From NCBI GenBank assembly GCA_035652435.1, contig DASRDU010000099.1:130453-194452 (forward strand): DNA of 64,000 bases. Direction: 5' to 3'. The notes under the pieces are model-generated. The model was not told the DNA's origin and ran no database searches. It saw only the letters and a list, made by a program, of their open reading frames with translations. This document shows positions 37,777 through 45,647 of the stretch, piece after piece. How positions within the stretch are numbered: position 1 is the stretch's first letter; each line of letters opens with the position of its first letter. Source of the stretch: DASRDU01 sp035652435. Lineage in GTDB: Bacteria; Acidobacteriota; Blastocatellia; RBC074. A program made the position numbers and the translations under genes.

Positions 37777-39168
37777 ATGAAGCAGCGATTACTGATTGGA
37801 GCCGCCCTCGCAGTATTGCTGTTATGGATTGCGCCGGCGTCAGACGCGCAGAAGACAAAGTCATCAGCCGGATGGAAAGCCGGACTGGCAAAAGTAATTA
37901 TTACACCTGAAAGCCCCGTCTGGCTGGCGGGCTATGCCGCCCGCACGAAACCATCCGAAGGCAAAATCCACGACCTGTATGCGAAGGCGCTGGCGCTGGA
38001 AGACGTGGCAGGCCGACGCGTCGTAATTGTGACGAGCGATCTGCTCGGATTCCCGCGCGGGCTGGCTGAGGCAATCGCGGAGCAGGCGCGGAAGAAATTC
38101 AACCTGCCGCGCAGCCAGCTGGTGCTGACTTCATCGCACACGCATACGGGGCCGGTACTGAAATCCTCACTCACCGGCGCGTATGACATGACCGCCGAAC
38201 AGCTGGCCGCGGTTGATGCTTACACGGATCAGTTGCGGGACAAGGTCGTCGCGCTCATCGGTCAGGCGATTCAGGATCTCAGACCGGCGAAACTCTCCTT
38301 CGGTCGTGGTGAGGCCCGCTTTGCGGTCAACCGCCGCCAGCTCACGGACGGCGTGATGCGGATCGGCGTCAACGAAAAGGGACCGGTCGAATGGGACGTG
38401 CCGGTGTTGAGTGTCCAGTCGCTTGAAGGCAGTCTGCGCGGCGTCCTCTTCGGCTACGCCTGCCACAACACGACGCTGACGGGAGAGTTCTACGAGTTCA
38501 GCGGGGATTACGCGGGCTTTGCGCAGGCGGAGCTTGAGCAGACTCATCCCGGCGCGCAGGCGATGTTCGTGATGGGTTGCGGCGCGGACGCCAACCCGAA
38601 TCCGCGCAGCTCGCTCGAACTCGCCCGGCGTCACGGCGCGGAACTGGCGCAATCGGTCGAGCAGGTACTGAAGGGCCGGCTTTCAACCGTCGGCGGGCCG
38701 GTCAAAACCGCGTTTGAGAAGGTCACGTTGCCGCTCGTCGTGCCGACGCGCGAAGAGTTTCAATCGCGACTGAAAGATCAGAACGTTTATCGCAGGAGGC
38801 ACGCCGAACGAATGCTGGCGAGACTCGATCGTGACGGCAGACTGATTTCTGAGTACCCGTACCCGATTCAGGTAATGCAATTCGGCAACGACCTGACATT
38901 CATCGCCATGGGCGGCGAAGTGGTGGTTGATTACCTCCTGCGGTTGAAGCGCGAACTCGGTGCGAACGGCCTCTGGGTTGCGGGCTACAGCAATGATGTG
39001 ATGGCTTACATCCCGTCGGTGCGCATCCTGAAGGAAGGCGGTTACGAGGCCAATGACTCAATGCTTTTCTACGACCTGCCGGGGCCGTGGGATCAGGTGG
39101 TTGAAGAAAAGATCATCAGCCGGATCACTGAACTGGCGCGCAGGTGTGGACGCAGGCCGGTCACATAA
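37777..39168 (+). CDS. Secreted ceramidase-fold protein, copy 1
   Basis: The 463-residue protein has a signal peptide (MKQRLLIGAALAVLLLWIAP). The neutral/alkaline ceramidase N-terminal domain follows: AGLAKVIITPESPVWLAGY, then SSHTHTGP with the zinc-type histidines at 121 and 123, GYACHNTTLTGEF and the later VDYLLRLKRELG. In true neutral ceramidases the nucleophile Ser lies in the motif GDVSPN; here the aligned stretch is ADANPN (Asp271 to Asn275), with asparagine in place of serine. So the fold and metal ligands are kept but the ceramidase chemistry may not be. It is 14 bases after the SDR gene, on the same strand. Likely periplasmic or lipid-anchored. Confidence 0.85.
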   Translation: MKQRLLIGAALAVLLLWIAPASDAQKTKSSAGWKAGLAKVIITPESPVWLAGYAARTKPSEGKIHDLYAKALALEDVAGRRVVIVTSDLLGFPRGLAEAIAEQARKKFNLPRSQLVLTSSHTHTGPVLKSSLTGAYDMTAEQLAAVDAYTDQLRDKVVALIGQAIQDLRPAKLSFGRGEARFAVNRRQLTDGVMRIGVNEKGPVEWDVPVLSVQSLEGSLRGVLFGYACHNTTLTGEFYEFSGDYAGFAQAELEQTHPGAQAMFVMGCGADANPNPRSSLELARRHGAELAQSVEQVLKGRLSTVGGPVKTAFEKVTLPLVVPTREEFQSRLKDQNVYRRRHAERMLARLDRDGRLISEYPYPIQVMQFGNDLTFIAMGGEVVVDYLLRLKRELGANGLWVAGYSNDVMAYIPSVRILKEGGYEANDSMLFYDLPGPWDQVVEEKIISRITELARRCGRRPVT

Positions 39169-39185
39169 TCAGACAAAAAGCGACG

Positions 39186-40253
39186 ATGAGTGGTTATCTC
39201 GACAGCACGAAGCCTGTCCGGCCCGGCGAAGAGCTTGACGCGCCCCGGCTGGAATCCTGGATCAGGGAACGCCTGCCTGATTTCACCGGGTCGCTCGCGG
39301 TCGAACAGTTTCCCGGCGGTCATTCCAACCTGACTTATCTGTTGCGAATCGGTGAGCAGGAGATGGTACTGCGCCGCCCACCGTTCGGCAATCGAGTCAA
39401 ATCCGCGCATGATATGGGCCGCGAATATCGCGTGCTGTCGAAACTCTGTCACGTTTACGGCCCCGCCCCGCGCCCGCTGGCTTACTGCGAAGATGAATCG
39501 GTCATCGGCGCGCCTTTCTATCTGATGGAGCGGAGGCGCGGTCTGGTGATCCGCAACACGCCCCCAGCGGGAGTTTCTCTCGACCCGCAGAATATCCGGC
39601 GGGTTTGTGAAGCCGTGGTTGATAACCTGGCGGACCTGCACGGGATTGATTATCAGGCGGCGGGCCTCGGCGATCTGGGCCATCCTGAAGGTTACGCCAC
39701 GCGGCAGGTCGAGGGATGGACGAAGCGCTACTTCAACGCGAAGACCGAGGAGCATCCTGAGATCGAGCAGATCATCCCCTGGCTTGCGGAACGCATTCCG
39801 AAAGGGAGCGGCGCCGCCGTAGTTCACAACGATTACAAATTTGACAACCTGATGTTTGACCCGGCTGACCTGACGCGCATCGTCGCGGTGCTGGACTGGG
39901 AGATGTGTACCATCGGCGACCCGCTGATGGACCTCGGCTGCACGCTCGCTTACTGGCCCGAAGCCGGCGACGAGAACGTGCTGCTGCCCGGCGGCTTCAG
40001 CCCGACGGCGCTGCCGGGCGCGATGACGCGCGGCGAAATTGCCGCGCGCTACGGTGAGAAGACAGGGCGCGACGTTTCGCACCTGCTCTTTTACTACTGC
40101 TTCGGCCTCTTCAAGCTCGCCGCTGTGTTGCAGCAGATTTACTGGCGCTACGCGAACGGGCACACGCAGGACAAACGGTTCGCGCACTTCAATCAGTCGG
40201 TCGCAATCCTGGGCAGGGCCGCCGTGCAGGCAGCCGAGGCGGGTCATTTCTAA
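39186..40253 (+). CDS. Phosphotransferase family protein (ACAD10-like)
   Basis: The 355-residue protein belongs to the aminoglycoside-phosphotransferase/choline-kinase fold, the group fused to acyl-CoA dehydrogenase in animal ACAD10. Features: FPGGHSNLTYLLRIG (nucleotide loop), the lysine-less MVLRRPPFG, Brenner-type VVHNDYKFDNLMFD and the metal aspartate VLDWEMCTIGDPLMDLG. These proteins probably phosphorylate a hydroxyacyl or similar metabolite, consistent with the surrounding acyl-CoA genes. Start ATG 39186 is 17 bases after the ceramidase-like gene; the 14 residues upstream were rejected because they overlap it. Confidence 0.87.
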   Translation: MSGYLDSTKPVRPGEELDAPRLESWIRERLPDFTGSLAVEQFPGGHSNLTYLLRIGEQEMVLRRPPFGNRVKSAHDMGREYRVLSKLCHVYGPAPRPLAYCEDESVIGAPFYLMERRRGLVIRNTPPAGVSLDPQNIRRVCEAVVDNLADLHGIDYQAAGLGDLGHPEGYATRQVEGWTKRYFNAKTEEHPEIEQIIPWLAERIPKGSGAAVVHNDYKFDNLMFDPADLTRIVAVLDWEMCTIGDPLMDLGCTLAYWPEAGDENVLLPGGFSPTALPGAMTRGEIAARYGEKTGRDVSHLLFYYCFGLFKLAAVLQQIYWRYANGHTQDKRFAHFNQSVAILGRAAVQAAEAGHF

Positions 40254-40270
40254 TCGAAAGGAACTCTCAA

Positions 40271-41044
40271 ATGGCAGATTCAATGTTTGATCTGACCGGC
40301 AAAGTCGCAATCATCACCGGCTCGACCAAAGGCATCGGGCGCGCGATTGCCGAAGCGATGGCGCGCTCGGGGGCGAAGGTCATCGTCTCCAGCCGCAAGG
40401 CCGACAAGTGCGAAGAGGTGGCCGGCGCGATTCGCGGTGAGGGCTTGGAAGCGACCGCGATTGCCTGCAATATCGGCAAAAAGGAAGAGGTTGAAAATCT
40501 GGTCGCCGAAACCAGAAAGCGTTACGGGCAGGTTGACGTGCTGGTCTGCAACGCGGCGGTGAATCCATACTTCGGCCCGATGGCCGGGGCGGGCGATGAC
40601 GTCTTCACGAAGGTTATGGATTCCAACCTCCGCAGCAACCTGTGGCTCTGCAATCTGGTGCTGCCCGAAATGGCCGAACGCAAAGACGGCAGCGTCATTA
40701 TCGTTTCGAGCATCGGCGGGTTGAAAGGCACGACGATGCTCGGACTCTATGCCATCTCGAAAGCCGCCGATATGCAACTGGCCCGCAACCTCGCGGTCGA
40801 ATGGGGGCAGCACAACATTCGCGTCAATTGCATCGCGCCGGGACTCGTGAGGACTGACTTCGCCAAGGCACTCTGGGAAAACCCGAAGCTGCTCGCGACG
40901 ACCGAGGCTTCGACACCGCTGCGCCGGATCGGAGAGCCGGAAGATATCGCGGGCGCGGCAGTGTTTCTGTCGTCACGCGCCGGTAGCTGGATGACTGGGC
41001 AGGTGATCGTGATTGACGGCGGGGTGACGATTGCCGGAGGCTGA
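40271..41044 (+). CDS. Short-chain dehydrogenase/reductase
   Basis: The 257-residue SDR has TGSTKGIGRAI, a catalytic YAISKAADM block with the preceding VSSIGGLKG, and the ending VIDGGVTIAGG. It is of the FabG/DHRS4-like class, often found near acyl-CoA genes. It starts 17 bases after the phosphotransferase gene, with AAGGA before the ATG, so the two are co-transcribed. Substrate unknown. Confidence 0.88.
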   Translation: MADSMFDLTGKVAIITGSTKGIGRAIAEAMARSGAKVIVSSRKADKCEEVAGAIRGEGLEATAIACNIGKKEEVENLVAETRKRYGQVDVLVCNAAVNPYFGPMAGAGDDVFTKVMDSNLRSNLWLCNLVLPEMAERKDGSVIIVSSIGGLKGTTMLGLYAISKAADMQLARNLAVEWGQHNIRVNCIAPGLVRTDFAKALWENPKLLATTEASTPLRRIGEPEDIAGAAVFLSSRAGSWMTGQVIVIDGGVTIAGG

Positions 41045-41046
41045 TT

Positions 41047-41151
41047 TGTACAGCAAACTGGAAAATTTGCTGATGTCCCCTCAACACGAACTTTCAGAAT
41101 ATCGTCGCGCCTTTTACGTAATCATCAGCAGACTGGAAAGTTTACTGTACA
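41047..41151. repeat. 105-bp element with 29-bp imperfect terminal inverted repeats, class D
   Basis: Left arm 41047-41075 (TGTACAGCAAACTGG start) and right arm 41123-41151 read TGTACAG at the outside and TGCTGATG at the inside, agreeing in most positions with a variable centre. It fills the gap between the SDR and LLM genes and places the ribosome site of the LLM gene right after it. Probably a MITE-like repeat. Confidence 0.7.
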
Positions 41152-41164
41152 GCAGGAGGAAACC

Positions 41165-42190
41165 ATGCGGCTTGGAGTGAACTTTGGTTACTGGGGGCCG
41201 GATTCAAAGGACAACGTGACGCTGGCTCAGGAGGCAGACCGGCTGGGCTACCATTCGGTCTGGACGGCTGAAGCTTACGGCTCGGACGCCGTCACCACGC
41301 TCGTGTGGCTGGCGGCGAAGACCGAGCGCATCAACGTCGGCACCGCGATTATGCAGATGACAGCGCGCGTGCCGGCGATGACGGCGATGACGGCGGCGAC
41401 GATTGACCTGCTGACCGGGGGCAGGATGCTGCTCGGCATCGGTGCGTCGGGGCCGCAGGTCGTCGAGGGATGGCACGGCGTGCCTTACGGCAAGCCGCTC
41501 GGTCGCACGCGCGAGTACGTCGAGATCATCCGCACCGTTTTGAAGCGCGAGAAACCTCTCGAACACCACGGCGAGCATTACGACATCCCGGCGCGCGGCG
41601 GCAGCGGCCTCGGCAAGCCGCTCAAGCTGATCACGCACCCGCTGCGCTCGGACATCCCGATTTATCTGGCGGCAATCGGGCCGAAGAACGTCGCGCTCGC
41701 GGCCGAGATCGCCGACGGGTGGCTACCTTTCCTGATTTCGCCGGAGCGGATGGGCATCTATCGCGAGTGGCTGGATGAAGGTTTTGCCCGCGCCGGGGGA
41801 GGGAAGGATCTGTCGAGCTTTGACATTGCGCCGTCGGTGACGGTCGCTTTGGGCGATGACGTGAACGCGTGCCGCAATTCGGTCAAGCCATTCATCGCGC
41901 TTTACGTCGGCGGGATGGGCGCGCGGGAGAAGAATTTTTACTTCAATCTGGTCTGCCGGTACGGCTACGAAGAAGCCGCGCACAAAATTCAGGATCTGTT
42001 CCTTTCGGGCCGCAAGGCCGAGGCGACCGCCGCCGTGCCGGACGAACTGGTTGATGAAGTCGCGCTGTGCGGCCCGCGCGAGCGCATCGCCGAACGGCTC
42101 TCGGCGTGGCAGACCTGCGGCATCACCACGCTGATCTGTGCCGGGGCCAATCCGGAGTCGTTGCGGATGATGGCGGAACTCGCGCTCTGA
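41165..42190 (+). CDS. LLM-class flavin-dependent oxidoreductase (F420-type)
   Basis: The 341-residue protein is a luciferase-like TIM-barrel flavin enzyme. It starts MRLGVNFGYWGPD and has TLAQEADRLGYHSVWTAE, TAATIDLLTGGRMLLGIGAS and GWHGVPYGKPLGRTREYVEI, the pattern of LLM enzymes that use F420 or FMN. It may reduce or oxidise a lipid or xenobiotic substrate. GCAGGAGGAAACC before the ATG is a strong ribosome site. A convergent SnoaL-like gene starts at its 3' end. Confidence 0.88.
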   Translation: MRLGVNFGYWGPDSKDNVTLAQEADRLGYHSVWTAEAYGSDAVTTLVWLAAKTERINVGTAIMQMTARVPAMTAMTAATIDLLTGGRMLLGIGASGPQVVEGWHGVPYGKPLGRTREYVEIIRTVLKREKPLEHHGEHYDIPARGGSGLGKPLKLITHPLRSDIPIYLAAIGPKNVALAAEIADGWLPFLISPERMGIYREWLDEGFARAGGGKDLSSFDIAPSVTVALGDDVNACRNSVKPFIALYVGGMGAREKNFYFNLVCRYGYEEAAHKIQDLFLSGRKAEATAAVPDELVDEVALCGPRERIAERLSAWQTCGITTLICAGANPESLRMMAELAL

Positions 42191-42199
42191 AAATGAGCG

Positions 42200-42556
42200 T
42201 CACTCGTAATGGGCGCTGCCTTTGACGGCTTGTTGCCGGTCGTTGAAAGCGATCACTTCCGCGACGCTCCGGCCCGCCTGGTTACGGTAAAGGATGGTGA
42301 TGCTGTTGACGCCGGTGAGGACGCCGAGCAGTTCAAAGTGGAGTGGTGGCTGGGCCGTCATGGCCGGCTGAAAGTAAGGCCGGATCGCGGCTTTGCCTCT
42401 GAGCGTCCCCGACGGCTCTTTCATCCGCTCGACGATAAGCGGTGAACTCATCTCGAAATCATCGGCGTAATGCGAGAAGATGCGTTCGAGGTCGTGCGAG
42501 TTCCATGCCTCGATCCAGTCTTGTGCGTATGCTCTGGCGAATTCCGTGGTGATCAT
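42200..42556 (-). CDS. SnoaL-like (NTF2-fold) protein
   Basis: The 118-residue protein is a SnoaL-like/NTF2-fold member: WIEAWNSHDLERIFSHYADD, then LRGKAAIRPYFQPAM and a final VAEVIAFNDRQQAVKGSAHY. Such proteins are small hydrolases, isomerases or binding proteins with a cone-shaped pocket. Its stop is ten bases from the end of the convergent LLM gene. The role is unknown. Confidence 0.82.
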   Translation of the reverse strand: MITTEFARAYAQDWIEAWNSHDLERIFSHYADDFEMSSPLIVERMKEPSGTLRGKAAIRPYFQPAMTAQPPLHFELLGVLTGVNSITILYRNQAGRSVAEVIAFNDRQQAVKGSAHYE

Positions 42557-42696
42557 TCCGAAGTCATCCTTATTTTCTTTGATTGATCCGAACCCGATTC
42601 GGGAAGCGATGATACGTTGACGTTCGGTTCGCGGTAAACTGCCGGTACTGAAATTATTCCAAAGCCGTCAGACCGGCCTGAAGAGAGATACTCACA

Positions 42697-43863
42697 TTGC
42701 GAGACTCACAGAGAATAGAGGCAGTGCAGTCGCCAATCATCCCAGTGGTCGGCGAAATGATCAGGAACCACCCGGGCACGATCTCGCTCGGTCAGGGCGT
42801 GGTCTATTACGGCCCGCCGCCGCAGGCGATTGATCAGATCGCGACTTTCCTCGCCGATCCGCAGCAGCACAAATACCAGGCAGTGCATGGGATCCCGCCG
42901 CTGCTCGAAGCCCTGGCCGCGAAGCTGCGGGATGAAAACGGAATCAGTGTTGACGATGGCTCGCGGATCATCGTGACGGCGGGCGGCAACATGGCTTTTG
43001 TCAATGCGCTGCTCGCGATCACCGACCCGGGCGACGAGATCATTCTCCAGCTGCCGTATTACTTCAACCACGAGATGGCCATTGTGATGGCGGATTGCAA
43101 GGCGGTACTCGTGGCGACGGACGAAAATTATCAACTCCGACCGGAAGCGATCCGGCGGGCGATCACCGGCAGAACCCGCGCCGTGGTCACGATCTCGCCG
43201 AACAACCCGACGGGCGCGGTCTACCCGGAAGCGGCGTTGCGCGAGGTCAACGAACTCTGCCGTAATCACAGGATCTATCACATCAATGATGAGGCCTACG
43301 AATACTTCACTTATGGCGGCGTGAAACATTTCTCCCCGGGATCAATCCCAGGCGGCGGCGCGCACACGATCTCACTCTTCTCGCTCTCGAAGGCTTACGG
43401 TTTCGCGAGCTGGCGGATCGGGTATATGGTGGCCCCTGAGCGCCTGTTCACTCCGATCAATAAGATTCAGGACACGATCCTGATCTGCCCGCCGGTCGTC
43501 TCGCAGTTTGCCGGCGCGGGCGCGTTGCGGGCCGGCGCCGGCTACTGCCGCGACAAGCTGCAGCCGCTTGCCGAAGTGCGCGAGATTGTATTGAATGAAC
43601 TGGACGCGATCAGAAATCTTTGTCTGGTGCCCCCTGCGGACGGGGCCTTTTACTTTCTGCTGAAGATTGATGCGGCACTCGACCCGCTTGATCTCGTCGA
43701 GCGTCTGATTCGTCAGCACGGCGTCGCTGCGATCCCAGGAACGGCCTTCGGCATGGCGGATGGCTGTTACCTGCGCGTCGCGTATGGCGCGCTGGAAAAG
43801 AAGACTGTTGCTGAAGGAATTGGCAGACTGGTGCGTGGGATCAGAACGATACTGAAAGGGTGA
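42697..43863 (+). CDS. Class I/II PLP-dependent aminotransferase
   Basis: The 388-residue protein is a fold-type I aminotransferase. PLP motifs are VTAGGNMAFVNALL, ISPNNPTGAVYPE, NDEAYEYFTYGG (Asp) and SLFSLSKAYGFASWRIGY (Lys). It resembles YbdL/kynurenine and methionine aminotransferases. Start is TTG 42697 with GAAGAGAG seven bases before; no in-frame ATG is found before residue 21. An omega-amidase-like nitrilase follows at once, which suggests a glutamine transaminase plus omega-amidase pair (see the next entry). Confidence 0.88.
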   Translation: MRDSQRIEAVQSPIIPVVGEMIRNHPGTISLGQGVVYYGPPPQAIDQIATFLADPQQHKYQAVHGIPPLLEALAAKLRDENGISVDDGSRIIVTAGGNMAFVNALLAITDPGDEIILQLPYYFNHEMAIVMADCKAVLVATDENYQLRPEAIRRAITGRTRAVVTISPNNPTGAVYPEAALREVNELCRNHRIYHINDEAYEYFTYGGVKHFSPGSIPGGGAHTISLFSLSKAYGFASWRIGYMVAPERLFTPINKIQDTILICPPVVSQFAGAGALRAGAGYCRDKLQPLAEVREIVLNELDAIRNLCLVPPADGAFYFLLKIDAALDPLDLVERLIRQHGVAAIPGTAFGMADGCYLRVAYGALEKKTVAEGIGRLVRGIRTILKG

Positions 43864-43869
43864 GTAAAG

Positions 43870-44658
43870 ATGAACGTCATTTGCTGTCAGCTTGACACTG
43901 CCTGGGAAGACAAATCAGCCAATCACGACAAGGTTCGCCGGCTGCTTGATTCTGCCAGGCCGACAAAAGGCTCGCTGGTCGTGCTGTCGGAAATGTTTGC
44001 GACCGGCTTCAGTATGAACGTCGCGGGCATCTCGGACAGCGAGACGCGCGAGACGCAGAATTTTCTTGCCCGCACGGCCGCCGATTACTGCGTTTATGTG
44101 CTTGGCGGGGTTGTGACGACTGATCCGAGCGGCAGGGGGCGCAACGAATGCGTGGTCTGGTCACCTGAGGGCATGGAGATTGCGCGCTATTGCAAAATGC
44201 AGCCGTTCACGCTCGGCGGCGAGGCGCAGCATTACGTGGCGGGAGCGGGGCCGCTGGTCTTCCCGCTTCAGGAATTCAACCTCGCGCCGTTCATCTGTTA
44301 CGACCTGCGCTTCCCGGAAATCTTTCGCTCGGCCGTTCTGAAGGGCGCGAACCTGTACACCGTCATCGCCAGCTGGCCGGTCTACCGCGAGCATCACTGG
44401 ATGACTCTGCTCAAGGCGCGCGCGATTGAAAACCAGGCTTACGTCGTCGGCGTCAATCGCTGCGGCAAAGACCCGTTGCACCCCCACTCGGGCCGCAGCC
44501 TGATCGTTGACCCACGCGGCGAGGTGATGGCCGACGCAGGCAACGGCGAATGCACGATCAGCGCCGAACTCGATCTGCAGGCGCTGATCAGTTACCGCGA
44601 GCAGTTCCCATTTTTGAAAGATATTCGCGCCGAGTACGTCAGGCCTACTGCTGATTGA
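43870..44658 (+). CDS. Carbon-nitrogen hydrolase, omega-amidase (YafV/NIT2)-like
   Basis: The 262-residue nitrilase-superfamily enzyme has the Glu-Lys-Cys triad: Glu in VVLSEMFATGFSM, Lys in RYCKMQPFTLGGE and Cys in FICYDLRFPEIF. The FTLGGE and short length fit the omega-amidase branch (YafV, NIT2), which hydrolyses 2-oxoglutaramate or alpha-ketomethionine amides. It lies seven bases after the aminotransferase, so the two should act together on glutamine-linked transamination, including methionine salvage. The ATG follows AAAGGGTGAG. Its last 14 bases overlap the 3' end of the convergent PIG-L gene. Confidence 0.9.
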   Translation: MNVICCQLDTAWEDKSANHDKVRRLLDSARPTKGSLVVLSEMFATGFSMNVAGISDSETRETQNFLARTAADYCVYVLGGVVTTDPSGRGRNECVVWSPEGMEIARYCKMQPFTLGGEAQHYVAGAGPLVFPLQEFNLAPFICYDLRFPEIFRSAVLKGANLYTVIASWPVYREHHWMTLLKARAIENQAYVVGVNRCGKDPLHPHSGRSLIVDPRGEVMADAGNGECTISAELDLQALISYREQFPFLKDIRAEYVRPTAD

Positions 44659-45487
44659 AGCCGGTCGCCCGCCGGAAGGATTCGACGTAACGCCCGTCCT
44701 TTTTCGGGGCGCGAGCCCTGAAGCCGGCGACCAGCTTTTCCAGATCCTTCGGATCCCAGTCGGGCCGGTACTTGCTGATTGAGGGCTCGAACTGGCTGAC
44801 CTGTTTGCTGGCGGCTTTGACCTTCAAATCAAACACCTCGGTGATGTCCACGTGGTAATTCGCTTCGGATGCGGCGTAATAAAACATCAGCAGCGGAACC
44901 CTGTAAGGCTTCAGGTTGTCTGTGAGCAGGTGGTCGGGGTAGTAGAGGTGAAATTCAGCCGCGCGCACCGCGTCAATCGTATTGAAAGCCGCCATCCGGT
45001 GATCCGACTTGTGCCAGCGTTCATACAACTCGCCTGGGTCAATGCTGAAGAGGACGTCGGGGCGGTGCTGGCGAATCAGCTTCGTCGCCTGACCGCATAA
45101 GGCTTTCGGTTCCGCATACTCCAGCTCGCCGTCGTTGTATCCCAGCCAGATGATGTTCTCTTTCGGAATGCCCAGCACCTCGCAGGAAGCCTCCTCTTCG
45201 GCCTTGCGGATGCGGGCCAGACGTTCGCTCGTCATCTCCAGATCGAATGAACCCTTGTTGTCGTTGGTGTAGATGACGATGATGATTTTGTTCCCGTTGC
45301 GCGCCAGCAGCGCCAGAGTGCCACCGCAGCCAAACAGGTCGTCGTCGGGGTGCGGCGTAAAGACCATCACGGTTTTGCCGCGCCAGTTTTCAACACGATC
45401 CTGTGACTGCTGGTTCTGAGTTTCAGCCACGGCGACAGGCAGGAAGAAAAGCAGCAATCCGATCAATAAAGCAGAGAATCTCTTCAT
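44645..45487 (-). CDS. Secreted PIG-L family deacetylase
   Basis: The 280-residue protein belongs to the LmbE/PIG-L zinc N-acetylglucosaminyl deacetylases. The zinc motif is TPHPDDDLFGCGGTLALL (HPDD with an extra D) and the second histidine block is RWHKSDHRMAA. A signal peptide (FSALLIGLLLFFLPVAVAE) places it in the periplasm or outside. GGAGGG precedes ATG 45487; a further upstream codon at 45517 was rejected. It sits on the same strand and just downstream of two ceramidase-fold genes, separated by a palindrome. Confidence 0.88.
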   Translation of the reverse strand: MKRFSALLIGLLLFFLPVAVAETQNQQSQDRVENWRGKTVMVFTPHPDDDLFGCGGTLALLARNGNKIIIVIYTNDNKGSFDLEMTSERLARIRKAEEEASCEVLGIPKENIIWLGYNDGELEYAEPKALCGQATKLIRQHRPDVLFSIDPGELYERWHKSDHRMAAFNTIDAVRAAEFHLYYPDHLLTDNLKPYRVPLLMFYYAASEANYHVDITEVFDLKVKAASKQVSQFEPSISKYRPDWDPKDLEKLVAGFRARAPKKDGRYVESFRRATGFNQQ

Positions 45488-45505
45488 CGTGTCCCTCCGA
45501 GAATA

Positions 45506-45618
45506 GGCCTCTTGCAAAAGTCACGATCAGCGGGTGTGTCAGTAGCCCGACCGTCACGCGAGGGCTTGGGAGCGGGCCCTCCCTGACGGTCAGGCTGCTG
45601 ACACTTTTGCAAGAGACC
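45506..45618. repeat. Composite palindrome (class C relative with added outer arms)
   Basis: Outer arms 45506-45521 and 45603-45618 (GGCCTCTTGCAAAAGT type, one mismatch) enclose inner arms 45536-45556 and 45584-45604, which match the palindrome at 31936-32009 with a few changes. It lies between the PIG-L and ceramidase-fold genes. The left side reaches the region just upstream of the PIG-L start codon. Confidence 0.8.
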
Positions 45619-45647
45619 TGATGTACGGCGCGCCGCATGCCGTCGCT

